From NCBI GenBank assembly GCA_041874755.1, contig CP102611.1, forward strand, positions 744,001 through 808,000: a DNA stretch of 64,000 nt, given 5' to 3'. The stretch comes from Chitinibacter sp. SCUT-21 (GTDB taxonomy: Bacteria > Pseudomonadota > Gammaproteobacteria > Burkholderiales > Chitinibacteraceae). The position numbers were made by a program, and so were the translations under genes. Position 1 is the first letter of the stretch. Each line of letters begins with the position of its first letter. Below, piece after piece: positions 1 through 8,120 of the stretch. The notes beneath the pieces are model-generated. The model saw only the letters and a program-made list of their open reading frames with translations, ran no database searches and had not been told where the DNA came from.

Positions 1-2572
1 CTGATTCAGTTGGCTCAATCATCAGCGTACCGGCCACTGGGAAGCTCATCGTCGGCGCGTGGAAACCATAGTCCATCAGGCGTTTGGCGATATCGACTTC
101 GGTAATGCCACTCGCCGCTTTCAGCGGACGAATGTCGATAATACATTCGTGCGCAACGCGACCATTCGCACCGCTGTACAGTACTGGGTAGTGCGCGCCG
201 AGTTTCTTCGCCACGTAGTTGGCGTTCAGCAAGGCGATTTCAGTCGCGTTCTTCATGCCCGCCGCGCCCATCATCGTGATATACATCCACGAAATTGGCA
301 GAATCGACGCTGAACCAAATTGCGCAGCAGACACCGCGCCTTGGCCTTGCGCTACGCTCGCGTCACCCACGGTGATTGGCGCTACTGAGTGGTTAGACAT
401 AAACGGGGCCAAGTGCGCCGCCAAGCCGATTGGGCCCATACCTGGACCGCCGCCGCCGTGTGGAATGCAGAAGGTTTTGTGCAGATTCATGTGGCTCACG
501 TCCGCGCCGATGTCGGCAGGACGAGTTAAGCCCACTTGCGCGTTCAAGTTCGCGCCGTCCATATAAACCTGACCACCAAACTGGTGAATCGTCGCGCAGA
601 TTTCTTTTACTGCGGCTTCAAACACACCGTGCGTCGATGGGTAAGTCAGCATCAGCGCCGCGAGGTTGTCTTTGTGCAACTCAGCTTTGGCCTTCAGATC
701 AGCCACGTCCACGTTACCGCTTTCGTCGCAATCAACCACCACGACTTGCATATTCATCATTTGCGCAGTCGCTGGGTTGGTGCCATGCGCTGATTTTGGA
801 ATCAAGCAGATATTGCGATGCGCGTCGCCACGGCTTTCGTGGTAGCGGCTGATCGCCAGCAGACCGGCGTATTCTCCCTGCGCACCAGAGTTTGGCTGCA
901 TACAAATTGCGGCAAAGCCAGTGATGGCTTTGAGCTGGTCAGCCAAGGTGTCGACCAAGATTTGGTAGCCTTGCGTTTGTTCGCTTGGCGCGAACGGGTG
1001 GATATTGCCAAATTCTGGCCAAGTCACCGGAATCATTTCGCTGGTCGCGTTGAGTTTCATCGTGCAGCTGCCCAATGAAATCATCGAGTGATTCAGCGCC
1101 AGATCGCGGTTTTCAAGGCGTTTCAAATAGCGCAGCATTTCGTGTTCGGTGTGGTAGCTATTGAACACGGGGTGAGTCAGGTAGGCCGACTCACGAACCA
1201 GTTCCGCAGGAATAGCATCGCTCGCCGCCGCATCGAGTGCAGCTAGATCAACGTCTTTACCAGTAAATACTTTGAGCAAGGTCGCCAGATCGTCAGCCGA
1301 CGCTGCTTCGTGGAAAGCTACGCCCAATACGCTGTCAGACACTTGGCGCAGGTTATAACCCGCGTCTTGTGCAGCTTGGTAAACCGCAGCAGCGTTGCTT
1401 AATTCAACCTGTACCGTATCAAAGAAGGCGTTGTGCACCACTTTGCCGCCCGCGTGTACCACACCCGCAGCAAACAGTGCTGCCAAACGGTGTACGCGTT
1501 GCGCAATGCGTTTTACACCCGCTGGGCCGTGGTACACGGCGTACATGCCGGCCATATTGGCGAGCAGCACTTGCGAGGTACAAATATTCGAGTTGGCTTT
1601 TTCGCGGCGGATATGTTGCTCGCGCGTTTGCAGCGCCATACGCAGTGCAGTTTTGCCTTTGGCGTCGATCGACACACCGATAATGCGGCCCGGAGCTGAC
1701 CGTTTCATCTCGTCTTTAAACGCGAAATACGCAGCGTGTGGGCCACCAAAGCCCATTGGCACGCCAAAACGTTGCGTGTTACCCACCGCCACGTCTGCGC
1801 CCAATTCCGCTGGCGATTTCAATACCGCCAACGACAGCAAATCAGCCGCCACAATCGCGACGCCGCCTTTGGCTTTCAGCGCTGCAATCGGGCCAGACAA
1901 ATCAACTACGACGCCATCAGCGCCCGGATATTGGAACAGCGCACCGAAGTAATCGCCGTTACCGACATCGCTGGCTGCGCCAACCACAATTTCAAAGCCG
2001 AAGTATTTCGCGCGAGTGCGCACCACGTCTAGCGTCTGAGGCAATACCTGCGCATCAACAAAGAATACGTCGGTTTTGGCTTTTGAAACGCGACGCGCCA
2101 TTGCCATCGCTTCAGCCGCTGCAGTCGCTTCGTCGAGCAAGGAAGCATTCGCCAGTTCCAGACCGGTAAAGTCGATGACCATTTGCTGGTAGTTCAGCAA
2201 GGCTTCCAAACGGCCTTGCGCGATTTCTGCTTGGTAAGGCGTGTACGCGGTGTACCAGCCTGGATTTTCCAGCACATTACGCAAAATCACGCCCGGCGTC
2301 AGATTGGGGTAGTAACCCAAGCCGATGAAGGATTTTTTGATGATGTTTTTGCTGGCGATGGCTTTGAGTTTGGCCAGCGCTTCGTGCTCGGGCATTGCAT
2401 CTGGCAGGTTCAGCGCTTGGTTAAAACGGATGTCGGCTGGAATTGTTTGGCCAACGAGATCATCCAAAGACGTGGCGCCGATTTCGGCCAACATCGCCGC
2501 TTGATCGGCGCTGTTTGGGCCGATGTGGCGAGCGACAAATTCAGTGTGATTAAACAAAGTAGAAAGCGTCAT
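1..2572 (-). CDS. gcvP: Glycine dehydrogenase (decarboxylating), P-protein; 3' end outside window
   Basis: PLP-dependent P-protein of the glycine cleavage system, which decarboxylates glycine and passes the aminomethyl group to the lipoyl arm of GcvH. The translation starts [19 protein letters not shown], with the RHIGP segment typical of the family N-terminus. Further on are [10 protein letters not shown] (near base 1060) and the PLP-lysine segment [20 protein letters not shown]; the lysine is about residue 699. The ATG at 2572 is preceded by AAGG with a 6-base gap. About 857 codons are present against roughly 950 in the family, so about 100 C-terminal residues are cut off by the window edge. 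It is the last gene of gcvT-gcvH-gcvP, 212 bases after gcvH, and presumably under the glycine riboswitch at 4519-4845. Confidence 0.97.
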   Translation of the reverse strand, partial: MTLSTLFNHTEFVARHIGPNSADQAAMLAEIGATSLDDLVGQTIPADIRFNQALNLPDAMPEHEALAKLKAIASKNIIKKSFIGLGYYPNLTPGVILRNVLENPGWYTAYTPYQAEIAQGRLEALLNYQQMVIDFTGLELANASLLDEATAAAEAMAMARRVSKAKTDVFFVDAQVLPQTLDVVRTRAKYFGFEIVVGAASDVGNGDYFGALFQYPGADGVVVDLSGPIAALKAKGGVAIVAADLLSLAVLKSPAELGADVAVGNTQRFGVPMGFGGPHAAYFAFKDEMKRSAPGRIIGVSIDAKGKTALRMALQTREQHIRREKANSNICTSQVLLANMAGMYAVYHGPAGVKRIAQRVHRLAALFAAGVVHAGGKVVHNAFFDTVQVELSNAAAVYQAAQDAGYNLRQVSDSVLGVAFHEAASADDLATLLKVFTGKDVDLAALDAAASDAIPAELVRESAYLTHPVFNSYHTEHEMLRYLKRLENRDLALNHSMISLGSCTMKLNATSEMIPVTWPEFGNIHPFAPSEQTQGYQILVDTLADQLKAITGFAAICMQPNSGAQGEYAGLLAISRYHESRGDAHRNICLIPKSAHGTNPATAQMMNMQVVVVDCDESGNVDVADLKAKAELHKDNLAALMLTYPSTHGVFEAAVKEICATIHQFGGQVYMDGANLNAQVGLTRPADIGADVSHMNLHKTFCIPHGGGGPGMGPIGLAAHLAPFMSNHSVAPITVGDASVAQGQGAVSAAQFGSASILPISWMYITMMGAAGMKNATEIALLNANYVAKKLGAHYPVLYSGANGRVAHECIIDIRPLKAASGITEVDIAKRLMDYGFHAPTMSFPVAGTLMIEPTES

Positions 2573-2597
2573 GGGGTACCTTCAGAGTCAAGGCGTA

Positions 2598-2627
2598 GCA
2601 AAGCGCAGCCTCAAAGCTGCGCTTTGC
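2598..2627 (-). other. 12-bp perfect hairpin just upstream of gcvP
   Basis: GCAAAGCGCAGC and its exact complement are separated by six bases, about 25 bases before the gcvP start codon. No run of T follows in the gcvP direction, so it does not look like an intrinsic terminator. A role in mRNA processing, stability or in tuning gcvP translation is possible; that is inference. Confidence 0.6.
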
Positions 2628-2658
2628 GATAAATTATTCTTTTAAATCAGTCAATTGC

Positions 2659-2783
2659 TAAAAATCGTGCGAGAAGACCCAAGCACAAGGCAGGCAAGAA
2701 CGAAAAACCGGAGTTGGCTGAAGCCAATGAGGATTTTGAGTTTGTAGCCTAACGCAGTGATTGGGCTTCGCAGCCGATTTTTA
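2659..2783. repeat. 125-base imperfect palindrome in the gcvH-gcvP gap
   Basis: The ends TAAAAATCG (2659-2667) and CGATTTTTA (2775-2783) pair. Inside, CCCAA/TTGGG, AGGC/GCCT and a central TTGGCTGAAGCCAA continue the symmetry with small bulges, so nearly the whole stretch can fold as one long hairpin. The right end stops one base short of the gcvH stop codon. The look is that of a dispersed intergenic palindromic element; genome copy number cannot be judged here. Confidence 0.5.
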
Positions 2784-2784
2784 A

Positions 2785-3171
2785 TTAGGCGCCGATTTCT
2801 TTGGTGTATTCTGCTGCCGTGAGACATGAGTCGAGATCCGCCGCATTCGCTGGCTTCACGCGGAAGAACCAAGCCGCGCCGTACGGATCGCTATTCGCCA
2901 ATTCTGGCGAGCCTTCCAATTCCACGTTCACTTCAACAACTTCACCCGCGATTGGCGCGTAAACGTCAGAAGCTGCTTTCACTGATTCAACCACACCCGC
3001 TGTCGCGTCCGCAGCCAATTGCGCGCCCACTTCTGGCAACTCTACGAATACGATATCGCCCAGCAATTCTTGCGCGTGGTCGGTAATACCGATGGTCACG
3101 GTGCCGTCGCTTTCAAGACGCAACCACTCGTGGCTGTTTACATATTTCAGTTCTGCTGGAACATTGCTCAT
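2785..3171 (-). CDS. gcvH: Glycine cleavage system H protein
   Basis: Lipoyl carrier that shuttles the aminomethyl group from GcvP to GcvT and the reducing equivalents to dihydrolipoamide dehydrogenase. The 128 residues match the family size. The lipoylation motif [16 protein letters not shown] is present with the lipoyl lysine at about K65, and the N-terminus ([15 protein letters not shown]) is typical. The ATG at 3171 is chosen because it gives the normal length and has GAGG 8 bases upstream; a longer in-frame reading to 3312 runs into the palindromic spacer. Middle gene of gcvT-gcvH-gcvP. Confidence 0.97.
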   Translation of the reverse strand: MSNVPAELKYVNSHEWLRLESDGTVTIGITDHAQELLGDIVFVELPEVGAQLAADATAGVVESVKAASDVYAPIAGEVVEVNVELEGSPELANSDPYGAAWFFRVKPANAADLDSCLTAAEYTKEIGA

Positions 3172-3250
3172 GACGCTATCCTCTAGGGTATTTAATTGGA
3201 AATCTTGGTTTAATTCATTTACAGGGCAATACCCTGCAATAAAAACATCC

Positions 3251-3330
3251 AAAAGTTCACACGCAAGGCGCGAAGCCGCTAACAGTACGTTTCGTACGGC
3301 AAGGCTGAGCAACGCCGCGTGTAAGCTTTT
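3251..3330. repeat. 80-base imperfect palindrome in the gcvT-gcvH gap
   Basis: Nested complementary arms run inward: AAAAG/CTTTT, ACACGC/GCGTGT, GGCG/CGCC, AGCC/GGCT, and a central GTACG-TTT-CGTAC. The element fills most of the spacer between gcvT and gcvH. Its sequence differs from the palindrome at 2659-2783, but the design and the placement inside the operon are the same. Confidence 0.5.
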
Positions 3331-3341
3331 GATTTAAAAAA

Positions 3342-4457
3342 TTATTCGAAAACTTTTTTGCCGTTGCGCACAAATGGCATTTTCACCACGCGTACATCGG
3401 TCAATGTACTGCGCAAATCAACTTGCACCTTCGAGCTATTGGCATCGGTCGCGGCTGGAACGCGCGCGATCGCCACTGAATGTTTGAGTGTAGGCGAGAA
3501 AGTGCCGCTGGTAATCACGCCTTCGCCCACGCCTTCAACGACCACTTTCAAGCCTTCGCGCAATACGCCTCGACCTTCAAGCACCAAGCCAACTTGTTTC
3601 ATGGCAACGCCTGCTGCTTTTTCAGCTTCGAGAGCTGCGCGGCCAATGAAGTTGCGATCCGCTGGTTCCCACGCAATCGTCCAGCCCATGCCCGCTTGCA
3701 GTGGCGACACGGTTTCGTCCATATCGTGGCCGTACAAATTCATGCCAGCTTCCAAACGCAACGTGTCGCGCGCGCCCAAGCCGATTGGCGCCACACCAGC
3801 GCCGATCAGCGCTTTCCAGAATAATGGCGCTTCATCCGCTGGCAACATGATTTCCAGACCGTCTTCGCCGGTGTAACCGGTGCGAGCAATAAACCAGCCT
3901 TCTTCAACCGAGCCAAACGGGAAACCTTGGAATACTTTCAGGCCTTTGATCGTGCTTTCCCACTCTTCGTGCAGCACTTTGCAGGCTTTTTCGATCGCGT
4001 TCGGGCCTTGCACCGCGATCATCGCCAATTCACGGCGTACGGTTAATTCAACCGCGCGGCCTTCAGCTTGCTTGAGCATCCACGCGATGTCTTTGTCGGC
4101 GGTACCGGCGTTCACGACCATGCGGTAGCCGTAGTGCGTCAGATACACGATCAAATCGTCGATGACGGTGCCTTCGGGCGTCAACATGCCGGAATACAGC
4201 GCCTTGCCTTCAAAGCCGAGTTTTTCCACGTCGTTGGCGATCAAGGTGCGCAACCAGTCTTTCGCGTCTGCGCCAGTAATATCGATCACGCACATGTGCG
4301 ACACGTCAAACATGCCGGCGTCGGTGCGAACGATTTCGTGTTCTTTGAGTTGAGATCCGTAATGGATAGGCATCGCCCAGCCGGCAAAATCAACGATTTT
4401 GGCGCCAGCGGCAAGGTGTGAATCATACAGCGGTGTGGTTTTAGGCGTTGCGGTCAT
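3342..4457 (-). CDS. gcvT: Aminomethyltransferase, glycine cleavage T protein
   Basis: Transfers the methylene group from aminomethyl-lipoyl-GcvH to tetrahydrofolate and releases ammonia. The 371 residues match the family (E. coli about 364). Hallmarks are the N-terminal [39 protein letters not shown] and [22 protein letters not shown], all in the GcvT folate-binding fold. The ATG at 4457 has AGGAAG about 5 bases upstream. First gene of the operon, directly downstream of the glycine riboswitch and a perfect 12-base palindrome AGGGTATACCCT (4469-4480). Confidence 0.97.
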   Translation of the reverse strand: MTATPKTTPLYDSHLAAGAKIVDFAGWAMPIHYGSQLKEHEIVRTDAGMFDVSHMCVIDITGADAKDWLRTLIANDVEKLGFEGKALYSGMLTPEGTVIDDLIVYLTHYGYRMVVNAGTADKDIAWMLKQAEGRAVELTVRRELAMIAVQGPNAIEKACKVLHEEWESTIKGLKVFQGFPFGSVEEGWFIARTGYTGEDGLEIMLPADEAPLFWKALIGAGVAPIGLGARDTLRLEAGMNLYGHDMDETVSPLQAGMGWTIAWEPADRNFIGRAALEAEKAAGVAMKQVGLVLEGRGVLREGLKVVVEGVGEGVITSGTFSPTLKHSVAIARVPAATDANSSKVQVDLRSTLTDVRVVKMPFVRNGKKVFE

Positions 4458-4486
4458 AAGACTTCCTTAGGGTATACCCTCATAGG

Positions 4487-4509
4487 CCGCTACTTTATTG
4501 ATGTAGCGG
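4487..4509 (-). promoter_or_regulatory. Candidate expression-platform hairpin of the glycine riboswitch
   Basis: CCGCTAC and GTAGCGG form a perfect 7-bp stem with a 9-base loop, between the second aptamer and the gcvT ribosome binding site. No T run follows, so intrinsic termination is unlikely. Control of translation or of RNA processing is more plausible, but the switching partner strand is not obvious to me. Confidence 0.45.
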
Positions 4510-4518
4510 GCAACACCC

Positions 4519-4845
4519 CTCTGTCCTGTAACCTGAGATTTTCCGGCTGCAACAAGTGCGAGGGAATGAGCTTAAACGCAGCGAGTAACTGTCAGCACAT
4601 TGAGTCGGAGCACAGAAACCGGAATGTACCGTTTGTACATGAGGATTCCGAGCACCGCCCGAGATGCGATCACAGCTCGCACAGCAAGTTTAAACCATTC
4701 CCGCCGTTAGCCCCTTCGGCGGCTCTTTTGAGCACTCTCCAGAGTTTTTACTTCGATTAAACAGTCCTGAAACCTGAGCGATTCGCGGGTGCCATTGCGC
4801 CTTCGGTGGTATTTGTACACAGACAAATACGCTCTCCTGCTTAAT
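4519..4845 (-). promoter_or_regulatory. Tandem glycine riboswitch with enlarged second aptamer
   Basis: Read on the minus strand, aptamer 1 (4845-4756) has a 9-bp P1 (ATTAAGCAG with CTGTTTAAT), GGAGAGCG, the conserved ACCGAAGGCGCAA-like segment and CTCAGGTTTCAGGAC. A short linker carrying AATCGAAGTAAAAA leads to aptamer 2 (4744-4519), with P1 CTCTG/CAGAG, GGAGAGTGCTC, GCCGCCGAAGGGGC and CTCAGGTTACAGGAC. These are the class hallmarks, and gcvT lies directly downstream. Aptamer 2 is 226 bases because its P3-region helix (4688-4702 paired with 4562-4577) is capped by about 110 extra bases that can fold into further hairpins such as 4620-4650. Glycine binding is expected to turn on gcvTHP. Confidence 0.93.
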
Positions 4846-4852
4846 GGGCTGG

Positions 4853-4881
4853 ATTATCGGGGGAAGTGCGGGTAATGGCAA
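4853..4881 (-). promoter_or_regulatory. Sigma70-type promoter of the gcv riboswitch transcript
   Basis: On the minus strand TTGCCA is followed by exactly 17 bases and GATAAT. The predicted start falls near 4846, right at the first base of aptamer 1, which supports the assignment. Confidence 0.7.
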
Positions 4882-4929
4882 GCCGCAAACGCGAAAAAAT
4901 AAGCATAAAAAGATGAGCGTGAAATGACT

Positions 4930-5394
4930 TCATGCCAACATGACTGGGGTTGGCGCAAGGCGTTTACCTAAAACGTCTTGCTCACCCAAACTAAATCCAA
5001 TAGCCTGATAAAACGCTTTGGCAGGTACGTGCGAGCCAGTGTACAAAAACACTGCGGCATAAGATTGTGCGAGTAAATTTTGCTCGAGTTGAGCCATCAA
5101 TTGTTTACCCAAGCCTGAGCCTTGCAATTCACTGGCTACACACATCTCTTTGATTTGAAAATGCCAATTTTCAATCCAGCGCTCGCCCCAACCAAAGGCC
5201 AAACCCACCGGCACCTCATCGGCCAACATGCCTAGGCCATAAAAACGCGGAAACTGGCTAAACGCAGCAAAACGCTCGCGCACCGCTTCAATCTGCCAGC
5301 CGTCATGCCACGGTGCGGCGTTAAACACGCGCAAATACAAATCGCAAAAAGGCGCTAGATTATTTGGGGTCAGTTCAACGAAAGTAATTTGCAT
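4930..5394 (-). CDS. GNAT family N-acetyltransferase
   Basis: Acetyl-CoA-dependent N-acyltransferase of the GNAT fold; substrate unknown. The acetyl-CoA pyrophosphate loop appears as ELQGSGLGKQLM near residue 95, preceded by the beta strand IKEMCVASEL. A later AKAFYQAIGFSLGEQ matches the usual C-terminal motif. 154 residues from the ATG at 5394; an in-frame TTG one codon earlier (5397) is an alternative start. It stands alone on the minus strand, upstream of the gcv promoter, with no neighbour that hints at a substrate. Confidence 0.85.
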   Translation of the reverse strand: MQITFVELTPNNLAPFCDLYLRVFNAAPWHDGWQIEAVRERFAAFSQFPRFYGLGMLADEVPVGLAFGWGERWIENWHFQIKEMCVASELQGSGLGKQLMAQLEQNLLAQSYAAVFLYTGSHVPAKAFYQAIGFSLGEQDVLGKRLAPTPVMLA

Positions 5395-5511
5395 CAATAT
5401 TCACATTCTCGCTCAATTGCGTGGCGATTGATTTAGCGTCACAATCAAAACTTACAAAACAAAACAGCATAACCAAATCCTCGCTTCAGCGCCATCACCG
5501 ATGAGATCTGC

Positions 5512-6327
5512 ATGAACTATTTTCGCAAATACCCTGCCCTGTTACCCGCGTTCATCATCGCGCTGCTGGCCATCGCCATGCTGATCCACGGCCCGATTGC
5601 CCAATTGCCCAACTATCATCACTTCGCTGATCGGCGCAGTTGGCTGGGCATCGCCAACGCCGCTGATGTGCTATCTAATGTAGGGTTTGCGCTGGCGGGC
5701 GCTTGGGGTTTGCTGCGCTTGTGGCAACAGCCTGAATTAGTTAAAACCGCGCGTGTGGGCTATGGCTTATTTTTTTGTGCGGTGTTTCTCACCGCTTTTG
5801 GCTCGGGCTGGTATCACCTTGCGCCCGATAATGCGCGGCTGATTTTTGATCGCATCCCGATTGCAATCGCCTGCGCAGGGTTGCTGGCTGCGGTATGGCA
5901 AGAATGTTATGGGCAAAATGAGTCTGGCCGGCTACAAATTGCCTATTGCGCGCTGCTCGCACTGTTGGGCTATCTGAGCGTGTGGTGGTGGCAATTTACC
6001 GACGTTCCGAGCTTTGCCAGCGCTGATTTACTTGGTGCCAGCAGCACAGCGCAAGGCTTGGGCGATTTACGACCCTATTTATTACTGCAAATGCTGCCGC
6101 TGATTTTAATCCCAGTGCTGCAATGGCAAGCCCAATGCAGCCGCACCAAACGACTGGCTTTTGCTGCAGCAATTTTGCTCTACGTGTTCGCGAAAATCGC
6201 CGAGTTGCAAGACCATCAAATGTTTCACCAGCTCAGTATTATCAGCGGCCACACGCTAAAGCATTTATTAGCGAGCGCTGCTGCAGGTGTGCTGGTGTTT
6301 CAGCTCAATATCGCTGCACGAACCTAG
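5512..6327 (+). CDS. Ceramidase-like (CREST superfamily) integral membrane protein
   Basis: A 271-residue protein with about seven hydrophobic segments. The hallmarks of the alkaline-ceramidase / CREST hydrolase fold are present: NAADVLSNVGFALAG near residue 48, GSGWYHLAPDN with DRIPIAIACAG near residues 104-125, and SGHTLKHLLAS near the C-terminus. The conserved Ser, Asp and the His residues of GWYHL and HTLKH would form the zinc site known in this superfamily. Bacterial members are of uncertain substrate; a lipid amide or ester hydrolase in the inner membrane is the reasonable guess. The ATG at 5512 follows GATGAGATCTGC, a weak ribosome binding site. No operon partner. Confidence 0.72.
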   Translation: MNYFRKYPALLPAFIIALLAIAMLIHGPIAQLPNYHHFADRRSWLGIANAADVLSNVGFALAGAWGLLRLWQQPELVKTARVGYGLFFCAVFLTAFGSGWYHLAPDNARLIFDRIPIAIACAGLLAAVWQECYGQNESGRLQIAYCALLALLGYLSVWWWQFTDVPSFASADLLGASSTAQGLGDLRPYLLLQMLPLILIPVLQWQAQCSRTKRLAFAAAILLYVFAKIAELQDHQMFHQLSIISGHTLKHLLASAAAGVLVFQLNIAART

Positions 6328-6355
6328 CCCACAACTAACAATAGGCTCGAAAGCG

Positions 6356-6679
6356 CTACTGAACTAGCTCTTGCAAAGTACGGTTAATTTCTTGGAATTT
6401 GTTTTCGTCGCTAAACGCCGAGCAGCTTGATGCATATTGCTGCTCAGGCTGTTTACCCAGCCGAAAGAACACTTGCTCGCAATCACAGCACAAGCTGGCT
6501 TTGATTTGCTGGTTTTTCCTATTGCGCAGCTCGGCTACCCAGCAATCATCTGCACAGCCGCAAGAATGGTACCAAAGCACTTCGCGCGGATTGGGCCAAT
6601 CCAATTGAGACGGCGGCGTTCCACCTGAAGCCCACACGAACATTGGCAAACAAATCATCAGCACACACATCCGCCCCAT
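6356..6679 (-). CDS. Small Cys-rich exported protein, unknown function
   Basis: A 107-residue protein that I do not recognise. A hydrophobic N-terminus (MCVLMICLPMFVWASGG) looks like a Sec signal peptide with cleavage after WAS. The mature part holds HSCGCADDCWVAEL, ASLCCDCEQ and one more Cys, seven cysteines in all, suggesting disulfides or metal binding in the periplasm. The ATG at 6679 overlaps the stop of the DUF445 gene by one base (TGATG), and a GTG at 6682 overlaps it by four. Translational coupling with that gene is therefore likely and links the two functions. Confidence 0.65.
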   Translation of the reverse strand: MGRMCVLMICLPMFVWASGGTPPSQLDWPNPREVLWYHSCGCADDCWVAELRNRKNQQIKASLCCDCEQVFFRLGKQPEQQYASSCSAFSDENKFQEINRTLQELVQ

Positions 6680-7956
6680 CACAGCACCACCAATTGATGC
6701 AGGCCATACAGTACCAAGCCAATCAAACCACCAACCAAGGTACCGTTAACGCGGACGAATTGCAGATCAACGCCCACGTTCACTTCAAGCCGCTCGACCA
6801 TCACCTCGTCGTCCCACGCTTTCAGTTGCTCGGCAATAAACACGCCGATTTGGTGGCGGTAGCGTTTGACCAGTTGGCCGGCGGCGATGCGGGCGTGGCG
6901 GTTGAGCCAGTCGGCCAAGCTCTCGTCCAGCACCAAGCGTTGCGCCAGATGGCTCAAGCCGTGCGCGAGTTTGCTGCGTAGTGCTGATTCGGGCTCTTTT
7001 AGCTGCTGCGACAGCAGGCCAACGACACTAAGCCACACTTGATCAAGTGCCCCCAATAATTCAGGAGTGGTGAGTATTTTTTGCTGTGCAGCAGCCAAGC
7101 GCGCTTGTAATTCGGGCTCGGTTTTCAGCCGTTGTTGCAGCTGGTTGAGGGTCTCGTCGATATGCAGACGCAATGCGTGCTCGTCATTTTCGCGCATGCC
7201 CTGCACCTCACGCGCGGCGGCGTGGACTAATTTGCGCGCCAAGTAGCGCCCGCCCGCTTCATCGAGCGCAATCCATTTCAAGTAATCAAGCTCGGCGGCG
7301 ATTAGGTGAGCGAGGTGTTGTTGCAATTCGGGTTTTTGTAATTGTGCGTCTAAATGATCAAACACCGCGTTTAGCAACGATTGCTGCGCACCGCTGTGGC
7401 GCAGCAGCTGCAGCACTTCGGCGGCCGGCGTGGCTAAATCGATTTTGCCCAATTGGCTGCGCAATAGCTCGCGTAAGCGCGCTTGCATTTGCGGCTCGGT
7501 CAGGCTTTGCAAAATGTAGTGAAACAAATTGGCGAGCTGGTCGGCGCTTTGGCGTGCGTTCGCTGGCTGCATTAACCAGCCGGATAATTTGGCGGCGGGG
7601 TTAAATTCGCTGACCTTGGCCATAATGCGCTCAGTCGACAGAAAATGCGCCTCAATAAATTCGCCCAAGCTATCGGCGATACGGTGTTTATTGCGCGGAA
7701 TAATCGCGGTATGCGGGATAGGAAGATTGAGCGGCTGGCGAAACAGCGCGGTAACGGCAAACCAGTCGGCCAAGCCGCCAACCAGTGCGGCCTCGGCAAA
7801 TGCCTCAACAAAGCCCAGCCATTGCCAATCTGGATACTGCGTGCGCAGCCAAATCACCCAAACCAAGAGCAGCGCCATAGCGATTAATAAACCGGTTGCG
7901 CGGCGCTTCATCATGCGCAAACGTTCGGTCTTGGTGGTCAATTGCGTTGAAGGCAT
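6679..7956 (-). CDS. DUF445 family membrane-anchored protein (YjiN-like)
   Basis: 425 residues, close to E. coli YjiN (about 426). The N-terminus has a transmembrane helix (residues about 21-42). The conserved stretch EAALVGGLADWFAVTALFR, then IPHTAIIPRNKHRIADSLG and FIEAHFLS, identifies DUF445. The middle is a long alpha-helical region, and a second hydrophobic segment closes the C-terminus (VGGLIGLVLYGLHQLVVL). The function of the family is not established; an envelope role is inferred from topology. It is co-transcribed with the overlapping Cys-rich gene. Confidence 0.85.
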   Translation of the reverse strand: MPSTQLTTKTERLRMMKRRATGLLIAMALLLVWVIWLRTQYPDWQWLGFVEAFAEAALVGGLADWFAVTALFRQPLNLPIPHTAIIPRNKHRIADSLGEFIEAHFLSTERIMAKVSEFNPAAKLSGWLMQPANARQSADQLANLFHYILQSLTEPQMQARLRELLRSQLGKIDLATPAAEVLQLLRHSGAQQSLLNAVFDHLDAQLQKPELQQHLAHLIAAELDYLKWIALDEAGGRYLARKLVHAAAREVQGMRENDEHALRLHIDETLNQLQQRLKTEPELQARLAAAQQKILTTPELLGALDQVWLSVVGLLSQQLKEPESALRSKLAHGLSHLAQRLVLDESLADWLNRHARIAAGQLVKRYRHQIGVFIAEQLKAWDDEVMVERLEVNVGVDLQFVRVNGTLVGGLIGLVLYGLHQLVVL

Positions 7957-8045
7957 AAGCGTAACCTGAGCGAGCCGATGGCTTTCAGTTTACGCAAAAA
8001 TTCGCCTAAGGTCTTGTGCGAAAAACAATTCGCCGCAGATACAAC

Positions 8046-8100
8046 AAAGGGTATATCAATAGAGGTCAATTTGATAATAACCCCCATTCATATACCCTTT
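8046..8100. repeat. 11-bp perfect inverted repeat downstream of dbpA
   Basis: AAAGGGTATAT (8046-8056) and ATATACCCTTT (8090-8100) are exact complements separated by 33 bases, in the gap between dbpA and the DUF445 gene. There is no T run next to it, so it is not a clear terminator. The arms contain the GGGTATA half of the GGGTATACCC palindrome seen at 4470 and 50869. Confidence 0.5.
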
Positions 8101-8120
8101 AGGTTCAAAGCTAAATCGTT

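Noticed and set aside
2651..2872. 73-aa minus-strand ORF in the gcvH-gcvP spacer
   Set aside because: It falls on the palindromic element and overlaps gcvH out of frame.
4690..4881. 63-aa minus-strand ORF across the riboswitch
   Set aside because: It lies in a structured RNA with conserved aptamer motifs and has no ribosome site or family likeness.
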